64,000 nt of DNA from REEB509 sp049314555. GTDB lineage: Bacteria > Pseudomonadota > Alphaproteobacteria > Caulobacterales > Aquidulcibacteraceae. The stretch spans positions 1 to 64,000 of the forward strand of contig JBMOEW010000007.1 of assembly GCA_049314555.1 (NCBI GenBank). Direction: 5' to 3'. Under the pieces are notes generated by a model, which searched no databases, was not told the origin of the DNA, and saw only the letters and a list, made by a program, of their open reading frames with translations. Positions 1 through 7,835 of the stretch are shown piece by piece (position 1 is the stretch's first letter; the number at the start of each line of letters is the position of its first letter). The translations under genes were made by a program, and so were the position numbers.

Positions 1-497
1 CGCGCTTCAACAAGATGAAGGGGATGGGCCAGATCGTCAGCTGGAGCGTGCGCGATGAAAGCCTGCACTGCGAAGGCATGATCAAGCTGTTCCATGCGTT
101 CGCTGCGGAAACCGGCGCGCTGACCCAAAGCGTCAAGGACGACATCGTGGACTGCTGCAAGACTGTGGTGGGCCTTGAGGACCGGTTCATTGAACTGGCT
201 TTTGAGATGGGGCCTGTGCAGGGCATGACGGAAAAAGACATAAAGCAATACATCCGCTATATCGCGGATTGGCGCTTGGGTCAGCTTGGTTTGCCCAAGA
301 TTTATGGGGTCTCGGAGCACCCGATTCCTTGGCTCACTTCCATCCTAAACGGGGTGGAACACGCGAACTTCTTTGAAGCGCGCGCGACCGAGTATTCCAA
401 GGCCGCAACCCGGGGCGATTGGCACGGCGATAGCGGCGTGTGGGGCACGTTCGACGCGATGATGGGAAAGCGCGCCGGGGCGGATAGCGGCAGCTAA
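1..497 (+). CDS. nrdB: Ribonucleoside-diphosphate reductase beta subunit, 3' part only
   Basis: This is the C-terminal part of the class I ribonucleotide reductase small (R2) subunit, which holds the radical cofactor used with the alpha subunit to make deoxyribonucleotides. The reading frame is open to the left edge, so the start lies outside the window. The visible part has R2-like helices: SWSVRDESLHCEGM carries the E-x-x-H iron-ligand helix, followed by the conserved stretch RYIADWRLGQLGLP and a C-terminal tail ending in SGS. In the family the extreme C-terminus docks on the alpha subunit. A strong hairpin follows 50 bp after the stop, and the next gene is convergent. Confidence 0.93.
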   Translation, partial: RFNKMKGMGQIVSWSVRDESLHCEGMIKLFHAFAAETGALTQSVKDDIVDCCKTVVGLEDRFIELAFEMGPVQGMTEKDIKQYIRYIADWRLGQLGLPKIYGVSEHPIPWLTSILNGVEHANFFEARATEYSKAATRGDWHGDSGVWGTFDAMMGKRAGADSGS

Positions 498-548
498 GCA
501 CGCGGTCCGCGGTTTGAGCCTTTTGTAGGTGCCTTTCAAATCTCGTTG

Positions 549-577
549 CCAAGGCCCCTGTTGATCAGGGGCCTTGG
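549..577. terminator. Bidirectional hairpin terminator between nrdB and the VirD4-like gene
   Basis: A perfect 12-bp inverted repeat (CCAAGGCCCCTG and CAGGGGCCTTGG) surrounds a 5-nt loop. It lies between two convergent genes, so it can serve both strands. The following T tract is weak, which makes the exact mechanism uncertain. Confidence 0.75.
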
Positions 578-606
578 TCGTATTTGAGCCAGGCTGTCGG
601 ATTGCC

Positions 607-2076
607 TCACCGCGCCGGGGTTTGGCTCTTGCGGCCGCCCTTTTTGGCCGCCGGCTTGGCCGGTGCTTTGGCGGGAGCTTCTTCGTCGTAGGCCTCAAAC
701 ATCGGGTTTGGATCCCAATGCCCTTTGAAGGGGGCATCTTCCAAATAATCTGGCAGGCGCGCGCTTAGGGCCTTATCGCCAGAGATGGCGATGACTTGGC
801 GGTCCTTGGGCATGGCACGCAACGTATCGGCGTCAATGTCGCCGATCAGTTCTGAGCTTTCCTTGGCCATTAAATGGTTGGCCACACCGAACAGTTGGAA
901 GACGCCGGCGTTGTTGAAGATTGTGCGCCAATCCTTGGGATAGAGCCGCTGAAGTTGGCTCAGGTCCTGGAAGAAGGGCCAGACTTGCAGGCCGTAACCG
1001 CGCAGCAAGGTCATGGATTGGCGCAAGGGGCCAAACTCGCCGAGCTGGGCGCATTCGTCCAAAAGAAACAGCGTGGAGCGCTTGGGGCGGCGTTTGCGCC
1101 CCATGACGGTGAGCATCAGCGCGCCCACCCACAGGCGCAGCAAGGCGCCGTGGCTTTCCAGTTTATCGGGCGGCACGACGATGTAGATCGTCATGGGATC
1201 GCCCTTGCGGACGGCCTCCAGGCTGATCGTGGAGCGTGACAGCGTGCGCAGGGCGGAATCGGAGTTCACCACTTTCAAATAGCTTTGGGTGGTGGACAGG
1301 ATGCCGGAGCGGGTTTGTTCGGTGATCGGCAGGAAGCTTGAAATGTTCTGCTTGGACAAGCGGTTGAGGTTGTCGTGGCTTTCGATCATGGCAGCCAGAT
1401 TGTAGACCGCATCGTCGCTCATCAGGATTTCGCGGACGCGTCCGAAATGGCGATCGTCGGGGCCGGCGGTTTCGGCCACGGCCGCAATCACGCCCGACAT
1501 CAGCGAGCGGCCCCAATTGTCCCAGAAGGGTTCCTTATGGAAGCCTTGGTCGCCGGCCAGGAGCGAGGCCAGCATTTCTGCATCGGCGTCCAGCAGGGCA
1601 CCGGGCCGGTCGAACAGGTCAAAGGGATTGAGGCTGTCGGTGCGCTTGGAGACCGCGCCGAATGGGTCCAGCAGGCGCACTTCCTGGCCCATTTCCTTGC
1701 GACGGCGGTGGGTGACGTGCCAGGTCTCCCCTTTGGGGTCGATGACGATCACCGACCCCTCAAAGCGCAGCAGATTCGGGATGATCACGCCGCGGCCCTT
1801 GCCGGCACCGGTGGGCGCGATCGTCACAAGGTGGCGATCCTCGCTGTAGAACAGCGCCTCTTCCTTGATTTTTGCGGGAGCTGCTTTGGTGGGGGCAGAG
1901 AACCCGATTGGGCCTTTATCGTCCTCGGTGTGCTTCCAGCCCAAAAGCAGATCCAGACCACCTTCTGCGCCGACATTGGCGGCATTGGTGCTGGCGGCTT
2001 TGACATTGGCCGCGCCGACCTTGGCCACAGCAGCGCTGGCCGGAGCCTTTGATTTAGGCGTGCGTGGTCGTTTCAT
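607..2076 (-). CDS. VirD4/TraG-family conjugative-coupling-like ATPase (soluble, orphan)
   Basis: This 489-residue protein resembles the type IV secretion coupling ATPases VirD4 and TraG. A P-loop (APTGAGKGRG) lies near residues 87-96, just after the family-typical phrase LVTIAPTG. IPNLL and VIDPKGE follow, and a Walker B segment (STLFLLDECAQLG) is near 334-346. Unlike canonical VirD4, the first 60 residues are Ala/Lys-rich and contain no hydrophobic helix, so a membrane anchor is missing. No relaxase, VirB or other transfer gene is visible nearby. The ATG is preceded by GGGGAGG seven bases upstream. The C-terminus is rich in Ala, Pro and Lys. The ATPase family is clear; its job as an orphan is unknown. 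A DNA-translocating or housekeeping role is only inference. Confidence 0.85.
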   Translation of the reverse strand: MKRPRTPKSKAPASAAVAKVGAANVKAASTNAANVGAEGGLDLLLGWKHTEDDKGPIGFSAPTKAAPAKIKEEALFYSEDRHLVTIAPTGAGKGRGVIIPNLLRFEGSVIVIDPKGETWHVTHRRRKEMGQEVRLLDPFGAVSKRTDSLNPFDLFDRPGALLDADAEMLASLLAGDQGFHKEPFWDNWGRSLMSGVIAAVAETAGPDDRHFGRVREILMSDDAVYNLAAMIESHDNLNRLSKQNISSFLPITEQTRSGILSTTQSYLKVVNSDSALRTLSRSTISLEAVRKGDPMTIYIVVPPDKLESHGALLRLWVGALMLTVMGRKRRPKRSTLFLLDECAQLGEFGPLRQSMTLLRGYGLQVWPFFQDLSQLQRLYPKDWRTIFNNAGVFQLFGVANHLMAKESSELIGDIDADTLRAMPKDRQVIAISGDKALSARLPDYLEDAPFKGHWDPNPMFEAYDEEAPAKAPAKPAAKKGGRKSQTPAR

Positions 2077-2223
2077 AATGAGGCCTCCCCGCCTGCGATT
2101 CGCCCGGGTGGCGAACCGCGTCCCCCTTTATGTAGCGACCGATAAGGGCCGCACGGCGCCCGAACGGGGCTGCCGCACGGCGAATCTGAGTCCAACGATG
2201 ACGTATTGGTTAATGGGAGAGGT

Positions 2224-4197
2224 TCAACGCGAGCCATGCGATAGCTTGTGGAGGAACGGACTTGCGATCGCCAGCAAAATCCCCACTCCGATTGCAAACA
2301 ATCCAATCGATTGAAAAACGTCCACATATGTGGCCAGGGCCTGCTGTGGATTAAGCACACGGCCGCCCACAGTATCGGCTTGGGTGGCTGAAGCGACGAT
2401 CGCGCCGATCCATTGCGCCCAAGCAGAAGACAGGAACCAGATGGCCATCATGGTGGACACGACGGCTGCCGGCGACAGCTTAGTGACCATGGACAGACCC
2501 ACGGGGCTCAAAAACAGTTCGCCGGTGGTGTGCAGCAGGTAAGCGAGCGCCAAAAACACCAGGGGCACCCGGAAATCTGGACCCGCGAAGTTTGCCCCCC
2601 AAACCAAAACCAAGAAGCCAGCGCCCACTTGAAGCAGCGCGAGGGCAAACTTCATCGGGTCGTTGGGGTCCAGCTTGCGCTTTTCGAGCCAGGCCCAAAG
2701 GGCTGCAAACATCGGCGCAAACAACAGGATAAAGCCAGAGTTGAAGCTTTGGGCCTGACCGGCGGCGAACGATCCGTCGATGAAGATGACGCTCGATTTC
2801 GCAAGGCCCGCGGCCGCCAATTGTGCTTCCGTGCCCACAAACAACGGCCCCAGCTGAATGGCAGCCGGCACGATTGTGAGGTCTGTGGCGCGTTCGGCAA
2901 ACTGGTTCAAGGAAGAGCCGGCCTGTTCAAACAGGGTCCAGAACACCACCGAGGCGGCAATCAAGATCAAGGCCAGCAACAGGCGATCGCTTTCCTGCTT
3001 GGTGCATTTGGCGGCCATGAAGCGGCCGATGTAGCCCAGCACAACGATTGATCCGACCAGTAGCAACACCCCGACCACGGCAAAAAAGTCTGCCAGGGCA
3101 AGGCCAATGGGCAAGGTGGCGTCTGGCCCGCCCTCTGCCTTAACCGTGTCGATCATGGCGTCCAAGGCGGTGCGGGCGGCTGCGTTGGCCTGCAGCAGGC
3201 CCCACACGGCAAACACGCCAAGCACGCCAAGCAGATAGATCAGGTTTTCTTTGCCGAGGCCAAACAGGCCGGGCTCGCGCAGCGTTTGGGGATTGGGCGG
3301 TTCGCCGTTGCCTTCCAGGGAGGCTTTGCCCATGACGAACACAATAAAGCCAAGCGCCATGCCGATCCCAGCCAAGCCAAAGCCAGCCCACCAGCCCACC
3401 TGAACGCCCAGCCAGGCGCACAAGATGCCCGCCCAGAAGGCCCCGAGGTTGATGCCGTAATAGTAGAGCGTGAAGCCGGAGTCGCGGCGGGGGTCTTCGC
3501 CCGGATAGAGCTGGCCGACGATGCTGGAGATGTTGGGTTTGAGAAAGCCCACGCCGGTCGCGATCAGGGCCAACGCCAAGAACATGATGGCTTCAAACAT
3601 CGGCAAGCGGCCGGTGACGCCGAGCTGATAGCTGCCCTCTTCCAAGAATGCGGGCAGCGGGGCATCGGCCGGCAGGCCGTTGATCTGGATGCCTGATACT
3701 TCCTGGCCGGCGGCGTTAACGACCGTTGCGCCCGTAAAGTCATAGGTTTGGCCGTTGACGTCCAGCTGGACCTCGCGGCGCTCCATGCGGCCTTCGGAGG
3801 CAAACTCGTAGGTGGCACCTTGATAGGTGAGGGTTTGGACGGCCGGCTGCTGTTCTACCGCCATCAGCAAATGGCCAGCCACCAACAGCAAGGCCCCAAA
3901 GGCGATCGATTTGCGGGTGCCGAGGTAACGATCGGCGACGAAGCCGCCAATCAACGGCAAAAGATAAACCAGAGAGGTATAGGCACCGTACATGCCTTGG
4001 GCATAACCGTCCTGGTATAGGAAATGTTGGGTGAGGTAGAAAATCAGTATTCCGCGCATGCCGTAGTAGGAGAAGCGCTCCCACATCTCAGCAAAGAACA
4101 AAACCACGAGGCCGCGAGGGTGGGTACGCAACTGCCCGATCACGGGAATGAGCGTGAATACCGTGATCAAGATCCCGGCCAAGATGACTATATTCAT
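2224..4197 (-). CDS. Proton-dependent peptide transporter (POT/PTR2 family, MFS)
   Basis: A 657-residue polytopic inner-membrane protein of the proton-coupled oligopeptide transporter family, which imports di- and tripeptides. The E-x-x-E-R-F-S-Y-Y-G motif is present as EMWERFSYYG near residues 37-46 in the first helix. LVYLLPLIGGFVADRYLGTRKSI gives the MFS loop motif. Residues about 114-200 form a hydrophilic insert between helices, with repeated TYQGATYEF- and QTYDFTGA-like strands, absent from E. coli-type POT proteins. I chose the ATG at 4197 because GGGAGG lies about 10 nt upstream; an in-frame GTG exists at 4221. The gene appears monocistronic. Substrate preference cannot be read from the sequence. 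Confidence 0.93.
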   Translation of the reverse strand: MNIVILAGILITVFTLIPVIGQLRTHPRGLVVLFFAEMWERFSYYGMRGILIFYLTQHFLYQDGYAQGMYGAYTSLVYLLPLIGGFVADRYLGTRKSIAFGALLLVAGHLLMAVEQQPAVQTLTYQGATYEFASEGRMERREVQLDVNGQTYDFTGATVVNAAGQEVSGIQINGLPADAPLPAFLEEGSYQLGVTGRLPMFEAIMFLALALIATGVGFLKPNISSIVGQLYPGEDPRRDSGFTLYYYGINLGAFWAGILCAWLGVQVGWWAGFGLAGIGMALGFIVFVMGKASLEGNGEPPNPQTLREPGLFGLGKENLIYLLGVLGVFAVWGLLQANAAARTALDAMIDTVKAEGGPDATLPIGLALADFFAVVGVLLLVGSIVVLGYIGRFMAAKCTKQESDRLLLALILIAASVVFWTLFEQAGSSLNQFAERATDLTIVPAAIQLGPLFVGTEAQLAAAGLAKSSVIFIDGSFAAGQAQSFNSGFILLFAPMFAALWAWLEKRKLDPNDPMKFALALLQVGAGFLVLVWGANFAGPDFRVPLVFLALAYLLHTTGELFLSPVGLSMVTKLSPAAVVSTMMAIWFLSSAWAQWIGAIVASATQADTVGGRVLNPQQALATYVDVFQSIGLFAIGVGILLAIASPFLHKLSHGSR

Positions 4198-4360
4198 GCG
4201 CGTGACGCCTCCCGCAACCACAGCGCGACTGTTTATGCGTCGCGGCTATGCCCTTGAGACACAAGCACACACGCAGTAGGGGCATCAAGCGGATCGCACT
4301 GTGGAAACGCAGGCGTATTTGCCGCGGGGCCGTTTGCGGGCGGGGCTTGCAAGGTCGATA

Positions 4361-4741
4361 TTAAGCCTGAAACAGGGAGTCGAGCTGCTCGCGCAGGGCA
4401 CGGGCGGTGACTGGTCCGCGCAGGAAACGGTCCGCCGGATTGGCCTGGGTGCTGCCGGCTGGTGTGGGCGGCAGGCTGGCGTTAACCAGGATGATGGGTA
4501 CCGTTGCTGCGCGCGGCTGGGGGCAAGCCCGGATCTCTGCGACCGTGGCGAGGGCGCTATCCAGACTGAGGGAGGCCGCGACGATGATTACATCGACCGT
4601 GCCGTCCTTCAGACAATCGGCGATTTGAGGCATGTCGTGGGCCTCGAATGCTTGGTAGCCATCGATGCCGGAAAGCAAACTGCCAATCAAACTGCGCATG
4701 GCGGGGCGCGCATCGAAGATGAGAACTTTACGAGCGGTCAT
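4361..4741 (-). CDS. Degenerate response-regulator receiver domain protein
   Basis: A 126-residue single-domain protein with the beta/alpha rhythm of a CheY-like receiver. The hydrophobic strands VLIFDA, VDVIIVAAS and VPIILVNAS line up with beta1, beta3 and beta4 of receivers. The chemistry is eroded. The acidic pair after beta1 is reduced to one Asp, the phosphoacceptor Asp after beta3 is replaced (IIVAAS), and the conserved Lys before Pro after beta5 is Arg (RFLRGP). No output domain is attached and no kinase gene is adjacent. It is therefore probably a pseudo-receiver that works by binding a partner rather than by phosphotransfer; that role is inference. It lies between the POT transporter and gshA on the same strand. 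Confidence 0.7.
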   Translation of the reverse strand: MTARKVLIFDARPAMRSLIGSLLSGIDGYQAFEAHDMPQIADCLKDGTVDVIIVAASLSLDSALATVAEIRACPQPRAATVPIILVNASLPPTPAGSTQANPADRFLRGPVTARALREQLDSLFQA

Positions 4742-4868
4742 GACGGCAAATCCGAGTCTTTCGGGCTAGTTGGCACCCGTCGAATGGCTTTACACGTCAT
4801 TTGGCCAGACACACCGGTGTTTTCGGAATTACCTTCCCAACCGGGCCCTGCAATTGGCCTGTGCTGCT

Positions 4869-6239
4869 TTAATAGGCACAGGCTTCGTAAACGCGGCGCA
4901 TGTCCCTGCCCCATTCGGTATGGTAGCGCTCCAAGAGCCGCTCGGCTGGGGTCACGCCGGTGTGAGCGATGTCTTCCAACTCCGCCAAGAAGCCGGTTTC
5001 GTCGTCACCGGCATCGTTGAGTTTGGCGCGCGACTTTAGCCCCTGACGCGCGATGGCTACGGCCTGACGGGCAATGTCTTGGGCGGTATGGCCGCGAATG
5101 GGGGCTTTCAAGCCAAGCACGGGCACGGCGCGGCGCAGGGCCTCGCGGTCTTCTGCCGTCCAGGGCTCCACCAGGCGCCAGGCCGCTTCCAGCGCCGCGT
5201 CACAGTAATAGATGCCGGCCCAAAAGGCTGGCAGGGCACAGAGCCTGCTCCAGGGGCCAGAATCTGCGCCGCGCATCTCGAGATAGGTCTTGAGGCGCAC
5301 TTCTGGGAAAATCGTGGTGAGGTGATCTTCCCAATCCTTGATGTTGGGGCGCTCACCCGGCAGCGCGGGAAGTTTTCCGTTCATGAAGGCGCGGAAGCTT
5401 TGGCCGGAGGCGTCGATATACTTGCCATTGCGATAGACAAAGTACATCGGCACGTCGAGGGCATATTTGGCATAGGCCTCAAAGCCAAACCCAGGCTCGA
5501 AGGCGAAGGGCAGCATGCCGGTGCGATCGGGGTCTGTATCGGTCCAGACGTGGGCGCGGTAGCTCAAGAAGCCGTTGGTGCGCCCTTCGGCGAAGGGGGA
5601 GTTGGCGAACAGGGCGGTGGCGATCGGCTGCAGGGCCAAGCCGACCCGCAGTTTTTTCACCATGTCGGCTTCGGAGGCGAAGTCGAGGTTGGTTTGCACG
5701 GTGCAGGACCGGAACATCATCTGGCGCCCAAGCCTACCGACCTTCGCCATATAGTTCCGCATGATCTGATAGCGGCCCTTGGGCATGATTGGGGTATCTT
5801 CCAGCGACCAGACCGGCGAAAACCCAAGCCCCAAAAAGCCAAGGCCCAAGTCCGTGGCAACGTCGCGCACCACGCTCAAGTGGGTGCCAACTTCGCGACA
5901 GGTTTGGTGAAGGTGCTCCAACGGGGCGCCAGACAGTTCAAACTGGCCGCCTGGCTCCAGGCTGATAGAAGCGCCGGTGTCGTCCTTAAGGGCGATCACG
6001 CGCCCCTCTTCGAGCACGCGTTCCCAGCCGGTGCGCGCGGCCACCCCTTCCAGCAGCGCTTCGATGCCGCTTGGACCGCCATACGGGACGGGCGTTTGAT
6101 CCTTCAGATTGAAGCCAAACTTCTCGTGTTCGGTGCCTATGCGCCAGGTGCTGCGATCGGGTTTGCTGCCGCTGGCGAAGTGGGCGACCAGCTCTTCAAA
6201 GCGCTCGATCGGGGCCAATTGCTGCTTTGTCTCGGCCAT
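4869..6239 (-). CDS. gshA: Glutamate-cysteine ligase (plant/alphaproteobacterial type)
   Basis: Cytoplasmic ATP-dependent ligase that joins glutamate and cysteine in the first step of glutathione synthesis. The 456-residue protein matches the plant-type GCS2 family: WRIGTEHEKFGF near the N-terminus is the glutamate-binding signature. LEPGGQFELSGAPL, CTVQTNLDF and EMRGAD are further family segments. I prefer the ATG at 6239 (MAETKQQ) because a GGGA element is suitably spaced; an in-frame ATG at 6245 is equally usable. It lies about 75 bp downstream of rsmE on the same strand, an arrangement I recall from other alphaproteobacteria, which suggests cotranscription. No gshB is visible in this window. 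Confidence 0.93.
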   Translation of the reverse strand: MAETKQQLAPIERFEELVAHFASGSKPDRSTWRIGTEHEKFGFNLKDQTPVPYGGPSGIEALLEGVAARTGWERVLEEGRVIALKDDTGASISLEPGGQFELSGAPLEHLHQTCREVGTHLSVVRDVATDLGLGFLGLGFSPVWSLEDTPIMPKGRYQIMRNYMAKVGRLGRQMMFRSCTVQTNLDFASEADMVKKLRVGLALQPIATALFANSPFAEGRTNGFLSYRAHVWTDTDPDRTGMLPFAFEPGFGFEAYAKYALDVPMYFVYRNGKYIDASGQSFRAFMNGKLPALPGERPNIKDWEDHLTTIFPEVRLKTYLEMRGADSGPWSRLCALPAFWAGIYYCDAALEAAWRLVEPWTAEDREALRRAVPVLGLKAPIRGHTAQDIARQAVAIARQGLKSRAKLNDAGDDETGFLAELEDIAHTGVTPAERLLERYHTEWGRDMRRVYEACAY

Positions 6240-6315
6240 GAGCATGATCCCGTTTTGTCCACCACTTGGGCGGAGATGGCGCAATCAGCTGCCAATCGCA
6301 AGGGGCATCGCCTAA

Positions 6316-7044
6316 CTAGCGGCTTCGCCAGGCGCTTTGCACCAGCGCCAAAGCGGCAATCGCTGCGGTTTCGGCGCGCAGGATCAGAGGGCCAAGGCTG
6401 ATGGGATGGACCGGGGCAAAGGCCGCCAGGGCCGCCTGTTCTTGGGCGTCAAACCCGCCCTCGGGGCCAATCAACACAGCAAGGGCTGCGGCGGTCGGCA
6501 ATTTTTGTCCTAACACATCGGGAATGGAGGACGCATCGCTGCGCTCGGCCGCCCAGAGCACTGGCACGGCCGTGTCCCAGGCGGACAGAACCTCGCTCAA
6601 GGGGCTGGCCGGGGCGATGGTTGGCGCGTCGAGGCGTTCGCACTGTTCAGCAGCTTCGCGGGCAATGGCGGCCAGGCGATCGAGGCGGACTGTTTCCGCC
6701 ACGGTGCGCTTTGTGAACACTGGCACGATCCGGCGCACGCCCAATTCGGTTGCCTTTTCAATGACAAGGTCGGTGGCCTGTCGCTTCAGGGGCGAAAACA
6801 GGAGCGTCAAATCGCGGGTGGGCGCGGGCGTGCGGATCTGTGATTGCACCGTCAGGGTCAGGCCGCGCTTGGCGACCGCTGCGACGCTCGCGCGCCATTC
6901 ACCGTCTTTGGCGTTGAACACGCGCAGGGTTTGACCAACACCAATGCGCATCACCGCGCCCACATAGCGGGCCTGATCTTCCTCCAAAACCACGCTTGCG
7001 GCTTCATGGAGCGGCGCATCAATCAGCAATCGAGGTTCAGACAT
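6316..7044 (-). CDS. rsmE: 16S rRNA (uracil1498-N3)-methyltransferase
   Basis: SAM-dependent SPOUT (knotted) methyltransferase that modifies U1498 of 16S rRNA. The 242-residue product has an N-terminal PUA-like part and a C-terminal knot marked by LIGPEGGF near residue 189 and by LGPLILRAETA near 211. Both are hallmark RsmE motifs. The ATG at 7044 (MSEPRLL) gives the family-typical N-terminus; the open frame extends upstream without homology. It is divergent from the membrane-protein gene that starts about 100 bp away, and it leads the rsmE-gshA pair. Confidence 0.95.
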   Translation of the reverse strand: MSEPRLLIDAPLHEAASVVLEEDQARYVGAVMRIGVGQTLRVFNAKDGEWRASVAAVAKRGLTLTVQSQIRTPAPTRDLTLLFSPLKRQATDLVIEKATELGVRRIVPVFTKRTVAETVRLDRLAAIAREAAEQCERLDAPTIAPASPLSEVLSAWDTAVPVLWAAERSDASSIPDVLGQKLPTAAALAVLIGPEGGFDAQEQAALAAFAPVHPISLGPLILRAETAAIAALALVQSAWRSR

Positions 7045-7145
7045 TTGGCCAAGCTGCCAAGCCCAGCACCGCTTGTCCATGGCGTATCGGCTTGACGGGG
7101 CAAGGGGTGGGCTTCCACGATGGGGGCCTTGCTTGGGGCTTTGCA

Positions 7146-7769
7146 ATGGCCAAACCGATTGTGCTTGAAATCATCAGCGGGCTCGTGACGAACGTTGAGT
7201 TTGTGACCGAAACGGTCGCTGCAGCCCCGCCCCGCCGGGGCCAGGCCAGCCAACCCGCGCGCACGGTGAACGCGATGAAGCTCTTGTTGCGCGATCCCAG
7301 CGCCCAGCGGGAGCGGGACTATACCGTACGCAACAGCACGGTTGGGGTGCAGAACGGGCACCGGCTGGTGTTGATCCGCACCAAAACCCGTGGCCACCGC
7401 GAGCCGCTGCTTTTGGCCGTGGTGAACCAATCGACCGGGCAATCAGAGGAGCGCACGCGCGCGGTGGAGGCGGCCGGCTCGCCCAAATTGTTGTTTGGGG
7501 CGCGGTGGAAAGCGGCGGGGGCGAGTGTTGGCATCTGGGCGATCAGTGCGCTGGTGAGCCATTATTTGATGGCGGGCGGCTATCAGGGATGGGGCTCTGT
7601 GATGGTTGGGGCGATCTGGGGCTTGGTGAGCTTTCCCCTGTTTTGGCTGTTGTTTGACGTGTTGGGCCGGTTTGGGGCAAAGGCGCATCGCCGCCAGACA
7701 CGGGCGCTGGTGAAGGCGGAAGTCGACCACCAAATTGCCATTGCCAAGGCCGTGGCCACCGGCGCGTGA
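7146..7769 (+). CDS. Uncharacterised membrane protein with two C-terminal helices
   Basis: I do not recognise this 207-residue protein. Residues 1-120 are soluble, basic and strand-forming, with runs such as RLVLIRTKTRG and PLLLAVVNQS. They are followed by two hydrophobic segments (around 133-147 and 151-180, containing GWGSVMVGAIWGLVSFPLFW) and a basic helical tail, KAHRRQTRALVKAEVD. Topology therefore suggests an inner-membrane protein with a cytosolic N-domain. The ATG at 7146 is the only plausible start near rsmE's promoter region; its ribosome site is weak. It lies just upstream of dnaB on the same strand. No function is assigned. Confidence 0.65.
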   Translation: MAKPIVLEIISGLVTNVEFVTETVAAAPPRRGQASQPARTVNAMKLLLRDPSAQRERDYTVRNSTVGVQNGHRLVLIRTKTRGHREPLLLAVVNQSTGQSEERTRAVEAAGSPKLLFGARWKAAGASVGIWAISALVSHYLMAGGYQGWGSVMVGAIWGLVSFPLFWLLFDVLGRFGAKAHRRQTRALVKAEVDHQIAIAKAVATGA

Positions 7770-7835
7770 GACCATCGCGATCCAAGGCTGAACGAAGGTA
7801 ACCGTTTCGGTCGCGAATCGGATCATTGTGGGGGG

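Noticed and set aside
607..2076. Part of a conjugative island or integrative element
   Set aside because: No integrase, relaxase, VirB genes or att repeats are visible, and both flanks are housekeeping genes.
4857..4883. Hairpin GCCTGTGC / GCACAGGC at the gshA 3' end as terminator
   Set aside because: An 11-nt loop, overlap with the stop codon and no T tract make it weak; left out of the feature list.
5079..6401. 440-codon plus-strand open frame opposite gshA
   Set aside because: His/Gly-rich translation without domains; gshA on the other strand is unambiguous.
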